Of a DNA stretch of 14,518 nucleotides, positions 1 to 8,500 are shown in pieces; position 1 is the first letter of the stretch; each line of letters begins with the position of its first letter. The notes beneath the pieces were generated by a model. That model had not been told where the DNA came from. It worked only from the letters and a program-made list of their open reading frames with translations, and did not search any database. The position numbers and the translations under genes are program-made. Source of the stretch: Rhodoferax sp. Its GTDB lineage: Bacteria; Pseudomonadota; Gammaproteobacteria; Burkholderiales; Burkholderiaceae_C. The stretch covers positions 1 to 14,518 of the forward strand of contig JAUXQA010000530.1 of assembly GCA_030683195.1 (NCBI GenBank), in the 5' to 3' direction.

Positions 1-1
1 C

Positions 2-403
2 GGCTTTCCGTTTGTCGGCGTCATCGAGCACACCAACTTTGACTCTCCCGCCAACTACGGCGGCAAGCACATCGTCTACCTCTCGCGCTACCTCGCCAAA
101 GAAGACCCCCTGTGGAACTACGACAGCGAGAACTACCTTGCCTTCTGCCTGGGCCACCTCCAACGCATGTTCCCCGCACTACAGCGCGACTGGATTCAGG
201 ACTACCGCATCTGGAGCGCCGAATTTGCCCAGCCCGTGACCGAACGCAACTACTCCAGCTACGTGCCCGGCCGCACCACCCCTTACAGCAACGCCTGGGT
301 TAGCACCATGGCCCAAATCTACCCTGAAGACCGCGGCACCAACTACGCCATCCGTGAAGGGCAGGCCGTAGCCCAACTCATCGCGCAGCAGCGCCCCGCC
401 TGA
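2..403 (+). CDS. FAD-dependent amine oxidase / UDP-galactopyranose mutase-like protein, C-terminal part
   Basis: The frame is open from the left edge and ends with TGA at 401-403, so only the last 133 residues are present. The visible part includes GFPFVGVIEHTNF, a GGKHIVYLSRYL segment, and near the end AQIYPEDRGTNYAIREG. This resembles the C-terminal FAD-contacting region of NAD(P)/FAD-dependent oxidoreductases of the amine oxidase/protoporphyrinogen oxidase/UDP-galactopyranose mutase superfamily, which often occur in polysaccharide gene clusters. The dinucleotide-binding N terminus would lie outside the window, so the substrate cannot be judged. The next gene starts only 14 nt downstream on the same strand, suggesting one transcript. 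The superfamily assignment is fairly secure. A specific role, such as converting a nucleotide sugar to its furanose form, is inference. Confidence 0.7.
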   Translation, partial: GFPFVGVIEHTNFDSPANYGGKHIVYLSRYLAKEDPLWNYDSENYLAFCLGHLQRMFPALQRDWIQDYRIWSAEFAQPVTERNYSSYVPGRTTPYSNAWVSTMAQIYPEDRGTNYAIREGQAVAQLIAQQRPA

Positions 404-417
404 GCCCCCGCTTGCCC

Positions 418-2361
418 ATGCCCGACCCCAAGTCCACCACCCTGCGCGGTCTGGCGCTGTTTTTGGCGGCCACCAGCCTGCTGGTGTGGTCGCTTGACTC
501 GCTTTGGGGCACCTCCACCGACCTTGCGCACCATTACGCCCTGGTGGCCCGCCTGTCCGAGCTTTGGAGCATGCCCTACAGCGGTAACGCCACCCTGGGA
601 GAGATGAACTACTATCCCCGCAGCAGCCACATCATGGCTGCCATCGTGGGGCGTGTTTTGGGGTCCGTGCTGCTGGGCATGCAGTTCATAACGTTGCTCA
701 GCGTCGTGGTTCTTTGGGCCAGCCTGGCCTCCATCGTGCTCAGCGTGCCCAAAAAATCGGGCTGGATCGTGGCCCTCTTGTTGTCAGCCGCCCTGTGGGC
801 AAACCGTAGCTACCTCCATCTTGAGCTGGGAGCCGATGAAGTCATCGAAAACTTCTTCTATGCCCAGCTGGTTGCGCAGGCATTTGCCATGCTCGTGGTG
901 GCTATTTCACTGGCGCTGGAGCGCCAAGGCGTCAACCCCACCCTCAGGTATGCCCTGCTGGTGGCGGGTATTTACATTGCCACCGGCATGCACCTGCTGC
1001 CCGCTCTGGAATTATTGTGCTTCTTTGCCGTCTTGGTGGGCGTGGACCTCTACCAAAAAGGCAACCTGCACACCCGCCACTGGCGCAGCGCCCTGGTGCC
1101 CCTGCTGCTGCTGCTCGGGGCAGCAGCAGCCTTGCTGACGCATCCGTCGTTCGCTGCCATGAGCGGCATCAGCAACAACAACGGCTCCATCACCGGCCGC
1201 ACCATCCAGAGCATGGGCGCCTTCATGGCCTACAGCGGCCTGCACATGGTCTTCTCGGCGGGCCTGCTCTTGCTGTGGTTGCGCCTTGACCCCCTGAAGC
1301 ACGCCCCCCACTGGCTGGGCGTGAAATACATCGCACTCTTTGGCCTCGCCGTGTCCGGCTTGTGTTTGCTGCAAGTGCTGGCGCTGCAGCTGGGGCACGG
1401 CTCTGAATACTCCGTCAAAAAATACATATTTGCCCTCAACACCAGCCTGCTCATCGAGGCCGTGCTGTGCGTCACCTTGCTCATCGCCTGGCGCTGGCCC
1501 GGCAAGCGGGCTGACCGCTCACCCAACTCTGGCACCACCTTGGCTGACCTGCGGGCCTCTGCACTCACGGTGGTGGCTTTTCTGTGTGTTACACCTGCCA
1601 TCGCCCCGCTGGACACCTCCAACCTCGTCGCTCTTGAGCATCAGCTGCAATTGCAGCGCGACCTCTTGCTCCCCAACCTGCCCGGCAAGTCCAACTACGT
1701 TGCCTTGGTTGACGGTATTCCCGGCAGCGTCACCTACATGATGTCCATTGGTGTTCTCAAATCCCCGCGTGCGGCGCATCCAGACATGGCCCAGCCCCAT
1801 TGGTGGATTGACGACTGGGGCCAGGTTGCCACTGTGGTCACCTCACAAAACAGCCCGCTTGACCAAGACCCCACCTGCCGCCGCGCCGCCCCCGTCAACA
1901 CCCTGGTCATGCTGGACGGCAACTGCGCAGGCAAACAGTTCCCAAGGCGGCACCTGCTGGGTTTCACCACCAGCCACCCTGCCTCCACCTGCATTGCCAC
2001 CGGCTTCAGCGCGGCAGAACCCATAGGCACCTGGAGCAGCAGCGCCACCGCCAGCTTGCGTTGCCCCGTACCCGCCACTGCGGGCGGACGCCCCCGCGCC
2101 ATTGAGGTTGACGCCACCGCTTTTGTTGGCAATGTGCCGCTGCAGCGCGTCAGCATCGCCATTCAGGGGCAGCCGCCCGTGGCGTATCAGTTGGAGACTG
2201 GCAAGCCATCAAACCTCATGGTCATTGACCTGCCCCCCCAAACCGGCCCCGAGGTGCAGCTTGACTTCATCCTGCCTGACGCCATCTCACCCCAGCAACT
2301 CGGGCTTAGCGCCGATACCCGCCAACTCGGCATTTCCATCCGGACCCTTGAATTCAAGTAA
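418..2361 (+). CDS. Polytopic inner-membrane protein, GT-C glycosyltransferase-like, with C-terminal beta-sandwich domain
   Basis: About 647 residues. I chose ATG at 418; an in-frame TTG at 412 is the only close alternative, and neither has a clear ribosome site, so translational coupling to the gene ending at 403 is likely. Roughly 11 hydrophobic segments span residues 9-398. The first extracytoplasmic loop carries Asp35 in TDLAHHY, the position where GT-C glycosyltransferases keep their catalytic acidic residue. After a soluble linker, residues 529-647 form a beta-rich domain starting GFSAAEPIGTWS and ending with a SADTRQLGISIRTLEF pattern. This resembles the C-terminal domain of many large envelope glycosyltransferase-like membrane proteins (DUF7024 type). 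A role in moving a lipid-linked sugar onto a periplasmic acceptor is inferred from architecture only; no family could be named with certainty. Confidence 0.6.
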   Translation: MPDPKSTTLRGLALFLAATSLLVWSLDSLWGTSTDLAHHYALVARLSELWSMPYSGNATLGEMNYYPRSSHIMAAIVGRVLGSVLLGMQFITLLSVVVLWASLASIVLSVPKKSGWIVALLLSAALWANRSYLHLELGADEVIENFFYAQLVAQAFAMLVVAISLALERQGVNPTLRYALLVAGIYIATGMHLLPALELLCFFAVLVGVDLYQKGNLHTRHWRSALVPLLLLLGAAAALLTHPSFAAMSGISNNNGSITGRTIQSMGAFMAYSGLHMVFSAGLLLLWLRLDPLKHAPHWLGVKYIALFGLAVSGLCLLQVLALQLGHGSEYSVKKYIFALNTSLLIEAVLCVTLLIAWRWPGKRADRSPNSGTTLADLRASALTVVAFLCVTPAIAPLDTSNLVALEHQLQLQRDLLLPNLPGKSNYVALVDGIPGSVTYMMSIGVLKSPRAAHPDMAQPHWWIDDWGQVATVVTSQNSPLDQDPTCRRAAPVNTLVMLDGNCAGKQFPRRHLLGFTTSHPASTCIATGFSAAEPIGTWSSSATASLRCPVPATAGGRPRAIEVDATAFVGNVPLQRVSIAIQGQPPVAYQLETGKPSNLMVIDLPPQTGPEVQLDFILPDAISPQQLGLSADTRQLGISIRTLEFK

Positions 2362-2378
2362 ACCGCATAGAGGAGGGC

Positions 2379-2404
2379 GCACTGGCCGCAAGTGCGGCTA
2401 GTGC
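2379..2404. terminator. Hairpin between convergent genes
   Basis: GCACT and GCCGC on the left pair with GCGGC and AGTGC on the right around a 4-nt AAGT loop. One G-T pair in the middle gives an 11-bp stem. It lies 17 nt after the stop at 2361 and overlaps the stop of the convergent minus-strand gene. Neither side has a U-tract, so it may act as a weak bidirectional terminator or protect mRNA 3' ends. Confidence 0.4.
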
Positions 2405-3642
2405 GGCAAACTCCACTCCCAGTTCACCTGCAGCTGCTTGCCCTGAAACTCAAAAATCGAGATGTTTTCGCGGTTGCGCACTGCCCGCAGTTCCACGTGC
2501 ACCGCCTGCTGGCGGCTGAGCGGCATCGTGACCGCAGCGCGCAGTATCTGCGTATGCTGGCGCCGGCGCTCATCGATTAACCCCGGCGAGTAGGCCTGTT
2601 GCCCGTGCCAGCTCTGGTAGCTCCAGCCCAGCTCGCCCACCAGTGCGCCTGCCAAACGACGACGCCCCGTCAGGCTCAGCACCGCACCGCTGCGGTCGTT
2701 GCCGGGGCGTTGCGCATCGCCCCGATCCAGGGCATAACCCACACTTGCCTGCAAAAATGCATCGTCAGACCGGTACACCAGCAAGCCCCGGGATTCCCAC
2801 AGCCTGGAGTCAAACCCGGTCAGGGTCGGGTAGCTCACCCCCGTCCATCCGCCAGAGGCGCCCAGCTCCCACCCCTTTGGCAAGCCCAGCGGTGCCGTAG
2901 CCTGCAACTGCAACTGCAACTGACGCTGGTAAACCGAACCGCCCAGCGTGGTCAACCCCGCCGACCCATTGGCCCGCACCGTCCAGCTCCCCAGCTGCCA
3001 TGGGTGCTCAGCGCCCAGCGCCACAGAATTCAGGTTGTACTGGGGCAGGCGGTCATATTGGCGCGCCTGGAACTGTGCAAACCCCAGCGTGCCGCCGGGC
3101 AGCGTGCGCGAAAACTCGCCAGACACCGCCGTACCCGTGTCGCTCCTGGGCGCGTACTCTGGTGCCAGCACCAGAGTCACCAGATTGCTCCCACTGCCTA
3201 CATTGAAAAAAGGGCTGATCGCCCCCTGGTTCACATTGCTGTCATGCACGCGCCCCACCTGCAGGCGGGCCATGCCCGCAGGTGCAGGGCTGTCGCAGCC
3301 CCGGCTGCGCAGCTGGTTAATGACATCCTGCAAGGCCGGCGGCGGGGTAAAGCGCTGCTCAATCGTCGTGAAAAGCGATTCCGCCACCTGCCCCCGCCCT
3401 GCGTTGCACTGCAGCACCGCCAGGTCAAGCCAAGCACCCGCATGCTCGGGCTGCAGCTGCAGCAAGCGCTCCAGGACCGCACGCGCCTCGTTAAAGCGCG
3501 CCTCCTCCATCAACCGGGTGGCCGTTTGGTACAGGTCTGCCCCGCCGGGCTGCATGGGGGTGTCGGCCAACGCTGCGCTGGCGCCCAGAGCCCAAACCAC
3601 CCCCAGCGCAAACCGATTGGCCCAAACACACCTAAGCAACAA
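2398..3642 (-). CDS. TPR-containing outer-membrane beta-barrel protein (Slam/DUF560-like)
   Basis: 414 residues. The start is TTG at 3642 (or the adjacent TTG at 3639): AGGGGAA lies just upstream, an in-frame TAA blocks any longer form, and the first internal Met lies beyond the signal peptide. Residues 1-26 form a signal peptide with an ALA-D cleavage site. Residues 35-115 are TPR-like helices (LYQTATRLMEEARFNEA, then LQPEHAGAWLDLAVL). Residues 125-414 alternate in short amphipathic strands typical of a porin-like barrel, opening with VGRVHDSNVNQG, close to the G-x-x-x-DSNVN start of Slam-type (DUF560) barrels. Slam proteins help move lipoproteins to the cell surface. This protein is somewhat shorter than typical Slams and its last residue is His rather than an aromatic. 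It is divergent from the FecR-domain gene, suggesting a functional pair. Barrel topology is well supported; the Slam function is inferred. Confidence 0.65.
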   Translation of the reverse strand: MLLRCVWANRFALGVVWALGASAALADTPMQPGGADLYQTATRLMEEARFNEARAVLERLLQLQPEHAGAWLDLAVLQCNAGRGQVAESLFTTIEQRFTPPPALQDVINQLRSRGCDSPAPAGMARLQVGRVHDSNVNQGAISPFFNVGSGSNLVTLVLAPEYAPRSDTGTAVSGEFSRTLPGGTLGFAQFQARQYDRLPQYNLNSVALGAEHPWQLGSWTVRANGSAGLTTLGGSVYQRQLQLQLQATAPLGLPKGWELGASGGWTGVSYPTLTGFDSRLWESRGLLVYRSDDAFLQASVGYALDRGDAQRPGNDRSGAVLSLTGRRRLAGALVGELGWSYQSWHGQQAYSPGLIDERRRQHTQILRAAVTMPLSRQQAVHVELRAVRNRENISIFEFQGKQLQVNWEWSLPH

Positions 3643-3755
3643 GTATTCCCCTGATTAATCTGATTTCATTACCCGGCCCGCAAGCCCAAATAAAAGCCCT
3701 GAAGTATAGAATGCGCACCATCAGCACCCTACACATCACCCAAGAGAGTCCCCCA
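3643..3755. promoter_or_regulatory. Divergent intergenic region with overlapping -10-like elements
   Basis: This 113-bp gap separates the two divergent starts. On the minus strand TATACT (3708-3703) is a good -10 candidate for the beta-barrel gene. On the plus strand the overlapping TAGAAT (3707-3712) could serve the FecR-domain gene. No convincing -35 hexamer was found for either. The shared core would make the two promoters compete for polymerase or be co-regulated. GAGAG at 3744-3748 is the probable ribosome site for the plus-strand gene. Confidence 0.3.
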
Positions 3756-5303
3756 ATGCGTACCAGCTTCAAGTGGCGCAGCGCTTTTGTGGCTGTCGCA
3801 GCATTATTCATGTTGGGCTTTGCCCACAGCCAGACCGTCGGTACCATCATTCAGACCCAGGGTGATGCACGCGTGGCAGGCATCCCTGCCAAAGCCGGCG
3901 ATCCCGTGCAAGCCGGCCAGCCGCTTGCCACCGGGCCCAATGCCTACATTTACATCAAAACCATTGACGGCGGCTTTCTTATCTTGCGCCCCGGCAGCCT
4001 TGCCCAGGTCATTGCCTATACGGTAGACCCTGCCCAGCCCGCCAACAGCCGCTTCAAGATCGAGCTGCAAAGCGGCGTAGCCCGCAGCATCTCAGGCGAT
4101 GCCGTCAAAAAATCGCGCGAGAACTTTCGCTTTAACACCCCTGTAGCAGCCATTGGCGTGCGCGGCACCGACTTCACCGTGTACACCGACAGCCAAACCA
4201 CCCGCGTGAGCGTAGTGTCTGGCGGCATTGTGGTCAGCGGCTTTGGCGCCGGCTGCGGCCCTGAGGGCAGTGGTCCCTGCGAAGGCTCGGCCAAACGCGA
4301 GCTGTTTGCGAGCCAAACCCTGCAGGTTGTGCAAGTTAACCGGGGGCAAGCCCTGCCCCAAATCTTGCGCAGCAACAGCCTGGCGCCAGACGCTATTGCT
4401 CCCCCCCGGGCAGACGAGCCTGCAAAGGCCCTGTCAGGCTCGTCTGTGGGTACATCGGTGGGCGTGCCCGCCCCCTTGGTAGCCAGCACCGCCAGCCCTG
4501 ACCTTGTCCCCCGCAAAACCGCTGTGCTGGAAACTCCCGCCCCGGTAGTGCCCCCGCCCGTGGTCGAGGTACCCGTGGTCATCGCCCCAATCGTGGTGGT
4601 GCCCCCCCCGGTGGTAGAGATACCTGTGGTTGCTGCGCCCCCCGTGGTGGTAGCACCACCTGTTGTAGTGGCGCCGGTTGTGGTGGCTCCCCCCGTGGTG
4701 GTTGCCCCCCCGGTGGTGGAGACACCGCCCGTGGTTGAGGAGCCCCCCGTGGTGGTTATTGTTACCCCCCCTGCGGTTATTGCCCCTGTGGTGCCACCCT
4801 TGCCTGCGCTGGTGTGGGGCCGCTGGCAAGCGCTGGCAGACCAGCCCGCCGAGGTGAGTTTGACGGACCTCAAAGCCAACAACCAGCTGTTTGGGCTTAA
4901 CAGCTTCTATGCGCTAGGCCGTAACAAAGACAACCTGTGGCAAGCCCCTGCTTCCGGCGCAGTGAGTTTCACTTTGCAAAGCTCACAAGCCTTGGTGCAG
5001 TCTGACGCAGGCCCGATTACGGCAGCAAGCCTCGAGAATGGCCGCCTGAACGTTAATTTCAGCCGCAGCACCTTCACCACCCAATTTGACCTGCTCACCC
5101 AAGGGCAGCGCCTGGGACGCATGGCCGAAGGCAATGTATTCAGTGACGGCACCTTTGGCAACGCCAGCCAGTTTTTGGGTGCCAACAACATGCTGGTGCA
5201 AGGCGTGCTGGCCTCAGACCCCGTGCTGCAGGCCGGCTATGTGTTTCAGTCTCGTCTGGACAACAACCGCGTGGCCTATGGCGTAGCCCAGTGGGGCAAG
5301 TAG
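3756..5303 (+). CDS. Secreted FecR-domain protein with Pro/Val-rich linker and C-terminal beta domain
   Basis: 515 residues from ATG 3756, preferred over ATG 3711 because it directly precedes a signal peptide (residues 1-25, cleavage near AHS-Q) and follows GAGAG. Residues about 50-165 are a FecR-type beta domain with the hallmark TPVAAIGVRGTDFTV at 128-142. Cys167 and Cys175 may form a disulfide. Residues 262-350 are a PVV/PPVV-rich low-complexity linker. Residues about 355-515 form a Gly-rich beta domain (LVWGRW near its start, GYVFQSRL and VAYGVAQWGK at its end) resembling the C-terminal barrels of surface-exposed lipoproteins. There is no cytoplasmic segment, transmembrane anti-sigma helix or sigma-factor neighbour, so classic iron-dicitrate-type regulation is unlikely. 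FecR domains of this exported kind are common beside outer-membrane barrels and large surface proteins. The exact role is unknown; a periplasmic or surface scaffold or cargo for the divergent barrel protein is my inference. Confidence 0.75.
   Translation: MRTSFKWRSAFVAVAALFMLGFAHSQTVGTIIQTQGDARVAGIPAKAGDPVQAGQPLATGPNAYIYIKTIDGGFLILRPGSLAQVIAYTVDPAQPANSRFKIELQSGVARSISGDAVKKSRENFRFNTPVAAIGVRGTDFTVYTDSQTTRVSVVSGGIVVSGFGAGCGPEGSGPCEGSAKRELFASQTLQVVQVNRGQALPQILRSNSLAPDAIAPPRADEPAKALSGSSVGTSVGVPAPLVASTASPDLVPRKTAVLETPAPVVPPPVVEVPVVIAPIVVVPPPVVEIPVVAAPPVVVAPPVVVAPVVVAPPVVVAPPVVETPPVVEEPPVVVIVTPPAVIAPVVPPLPALVWGRWQALADQPAEVSLTDLKANNQLFGLNSFYALGRNKDNLWQAPASGAVSFTLQSSQALVQSDAGPITAASLENGRLNVNFSRSTFTTQFDLLTQGQRLGRMAEGNVFSDGTFGNASQFLGANNMLVQGVLASDPVLQAGYVFQSRLDNNRVAYGVAQWGK
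4539..4806 (+). repeat. Pro/Val low-complexity coding repeat
   Basis: About 89 codons are dominated by irregular CCC/CCG and GTG/GTA/GTT runs encoding PPVV, APPVV and VEVPVV variants within the FecR-domain gene. The extended Pro-rich segment would act as a stiff spacer, comparable to the TonB proline region. The near-identical short DNA units are prone to slippage, so length may vary among strains. Confidence 0.8.
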
Positions 5304-5371
5304 CCTTGTCACAGGAAGCAAGCTCTATAGGCCGTTGTTTTTGACTGCAAAACACAATTTGCCTGCATAAA

Positions 5372-5387
5372 TGTGACGTACGTCACA
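5372..5387. promoter_or_regulatory. Perfect palindrome, CRP/FNR-family operator candidate
   Basis: TGTGACGTACGTCACA is a perfect 16-bp palindrome and matches the TGTGA-N6-TCACA half-site arrangement of CRP-family regulators. It sits 120 bp upstream of the S-layer start. A GAAAAT hexamer at 5410-5415 would place a transcription start near 5421, with the palindrome centred around -41.5, the class II activator geometry. The palindrome is directly visible; the promoter and regulator assignments are inferred. Confidence 0.5.
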
Positions 5388-5441
5388 AAATCTTGGACTG
5401 GAGTTCGCTGAAAATCAAGTCCGTCCAAGTACTGGAATTGG

Positions 5442-5474
5442 GTTTTTTGCACCCAGGGGAAAAAAGCAAAAAAC
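5442..5474 (+). other. Inverted repeat in the S-layer mRNA leader
   Basis: GTTTTTTGC (5442-5450) and GCAAAAAAC (5466-5474) are perfect 9-nt complements separated by 15 nt. They lie in the presumed untranslated leader ahead of the S-layer gene, which also holds further A and T tracts (about 5459-5465 and 5484-5491) that could pair alternatively. Long structured leaders are known to stabilise highly expressed S-layer mRNAs; that role is inferred here. The gene's ribosome site AGGAA follows at 5496-5500. Confidence 0.4.
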
Positions 5475-5507
5475 TGCAGTAATCTTTTTTTAACTAGGAA
5501 ACTCAAA

Positions 5508-8500
5508 ATGCCTTTAAGCACCTCTCAAGTCCAAAGCGCTTATGTCGCCTTCTTCAACCGCCCAGCTGACGTTGGTGGTCTTAATTTCTGGACCCAGTCC
5601 CAGACACTCGGTTTGCCAGATCTACTCACCGAGTTTGCCAAATCTCCTGAATACGTCGCTCAGTACGCTGGGTTGACCTCTTTTCAGCGCGTTGACGCCA
5701 TTTACATGAATTTGTTTGGTCGCCATGCAGAGTCAGGTGGGTTGCAATTTTGGGGCTTAGCCTTGGATCAAGGTAAGGTGACCCTTGCAGATGTTGCCTA
5801 TCAAATCGGAACCGTTGGTGCACAAGGAACTGACAAAACGGCTTTTGCAAATAAGACATCCGCAGCTGTTGCATTCACCACAGCCGTGGACCTCCCGAGT
5901 GAGATGCTTGGTTACGCTGGCGCTGCCTCTTTGGCTGCCGCCCGTGCTTTCCTTTCTTCAGTGACCGATGATGCTTCTTTGGCGAGTGCCATTGCGCCCG
6001 CTGCGTTGGACGCGTCGGTTGCAACCGTGACTAGTCTTGGCAACGTTGTTGCTGGTCAGACCTTCACGCTCACTACTGGTGTGGATTCATTCACTGGCGG
6101 CGCAGGTGCGGACACGTTCAATGCCACGAACACGGGTGCTGTTCAATCGCTGTCCTCGTTTGACACCATCAAAGGTGGCGCTGGTGCTGATACATTGAAT
6201 GTTCTCTCGGTTGGCAATGCGTTTGACGACACCACAACATCTGGCCTCACTGTGTCGGGCGTTGAAACTGCTGTCGTGACCAGCGATCGTAAAGTCGTTT
6301 TGAACGCGTCCACTTGGACCGATTTGGCAAACCTGACTGTCGTCTCCGCCGGTGCGACCTCTGGCTCAACTTCTGTGAAAGCTGCCGCAACAACAGCAGT
6401 GTCCGTGACCAACACCAGTTCGGGTGGAAACTCGACGGTTGTGGATGGCGGCTCCACTGTGAACGTGACTTCAACCGACGCATCGGGCGGCGGCACCATC
6501 ACTGTTGGCAATACGAACGCTCCTACCGGCGCAATCAATATCACCTCGAACAACACCGCGAACGGCGCAACCACCGGCAGCGTCAACGTTCAAGGCGGCT
6601 CCAGCGTCACCATCACGCAGGCTCAATTCAATGCGACCAACACTACCAACACCAATGGTACGGTTACTGTCGTAGGTTCAACAGCCACAACGGCTGTGAC
6701 CGTGAACAATGCGGCGAAGGCAACAGCCTCCGCCACCGTGGCTGGTGTGAACGCGAATTCAGTCGCGATTACTGACGTGAATGGTGGCGCTGACGTAGCT
6801 GGCAAGATTGCCTCTGCCACAGTGAACAATTTCACGACTTTGAGCATTACCGACAATGCGTTGACCACACTGACAGTGGCTGGCGGTAGCGGCAACATCA
6901 TCATCGACAACAGTGGCCTGACCACAGCAACCAACAAGACCCTGGCCCTGAACATCAATGGTCAAACCGGCGGTACCTTGGATGATGCTGACATCTACAC
7001 CACCTTGAACGTGACCACCACAGGTGCCAACTCTACCTTGGCAAACATCACTCAAGGCGGCGTGACAGCGCTGACAGTGGCTGGAACCAAGGTTCTGACT
7101 CTAACTTCTACTGCTGGCCTGAGCGCATTGAAAACCGTAGCAGTGTCCGGTTCGGCTGGCATCAAGGCTGATCTGTCGGCTGCAACTGTCACCTCGGTGG
7201 ATGCTTCGGCAACTTCCGGTGCGAACACCGTGACTGTTGATGCATCCAAAGCAACCTTCACCGGTGGCGCGGGTGTGGATACCGTAACTTTGGCAGCAAC
7301 CACCCCAACCAAAGCAATTTCGCTGGGCGCTGGTGACGACAGCCTGAACCTGGGTGCCTTGGCAGGCACACCAACAGGCAAGCTGGATGGCGGCACTGGG
7401 ACCGACAACCTGACCATGACTGCCGCTCTGGCAGCAACGGCTTCGGGCAGCGCGACCTTCGCAGGCGTCGTGACCGGTTTCGAAAAAGTGACCTTGACTG
7501 GTGCTACCAACCAAACCATCGATCTGGCAGTTCTGGGCAATTTCAACTACGTGACTACCAGCGGCGGCAATGGCTTGACTTTGAGCAACCTGCCAACAGG
7601 CGGCACTCTGGTGCTCAACGGTGCGGGTACGGCTTACACGATCGGCAACTCTGCCTTCACGGCAGGTACCAACGATACCGTCAACCTGACTTTGACTGAT
7701 GGCAGTGGCGGCAATGTGTCGTTTGCTTCGACCGGTATCACCGCAAGCGGTGTTGAAAACTTTGCGATCACCACGGTTGACACGCAAGCCACACCAAGCG
7801 GCACCGTCGTTGATTCAGTGACCCTGCTGGGCAACTCCGTCAAGGCGATTGCTGTAACCGGCAATGCTGGCTTGACGTTGACTTCCACCAGCACGGCACT
7901 CACTTCGGTGGACGCCAGCGGTATCACCTTGGGTGGCTTCGCCTGGACATCGGGTGCGTTGGCAGCAGCCAGCACAGTCAAAGGCTCTGCGACTGGCACC
8001 AACACGATTGATGCTTCCGCAGCCACTGGCGGTGCGGTGACTTATACCGGCGGTACAGGTGTCGATTCGTTCACCGCAACCAACGGCAAAGGAAACACGG
8101 TCACTTTGGGTGATGGTGCTAACACTGTAGTTGTGTCATCTGGCAACAACACCATCACTGGTGGCAAGGATGCGGATACGGTTACTGCAACTACCGGCAA
8201 CAACACCGTGAGCTTGGGCAATGGTGCCAATGCGTTCACAGCGACCACTGGCAACAACACCTACACCGGCGGTACAGGTGTGGACACGGTCACTGTGGGT
8301 GGCGGCTCCAACACACTGACACTCGGCACCGGTGCTGACAAGGTGTCCATCACAGCGGCTAGCGCCAACGTGAACACTTACTCCACCATTACCGATGCAG
8401 GCGCTGGTGACACCATTACCTTCGTTGACTTGGGTACAGAGACGTTCAACACTGCCAAGGTTTCTTTGGCGAACACCGCGGTGTTCCAGGATTACGCCAA

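Noticed and set aside
2599..3654. 351-residue plus-strand open frame opposite the barrel gene
   Set aside because: It is Gln/Arg/Pro-rich with no domain pattern and lies antisense to a gene with signal peptide, TPR and barrel features; it is a frame shadow of GC-rich DNA.
4016..4882. 288-residue minus-strand open frame rich in TTGG repeats
   Set aside because: It is the complement of the Pro/Val codons of the FecR-domain gene, and its repeat character is fully explained by that.
3756..5303. FecR protein as an anti-sigma regulator of iron uptake
   Set aside because: It has an export signal at the N terminus, no cytoplasmic sigma-binding region, and no ECF sigma or TonB receptor gene nearby.
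8088..8357. Regular 54-bp repeats considered as a CRISPR array
   Set aside because: The repeats are in frame, diverged between units and encode 18-residue beta-roll turns; there are no conserved repeats with unique spacers and no cas genes.
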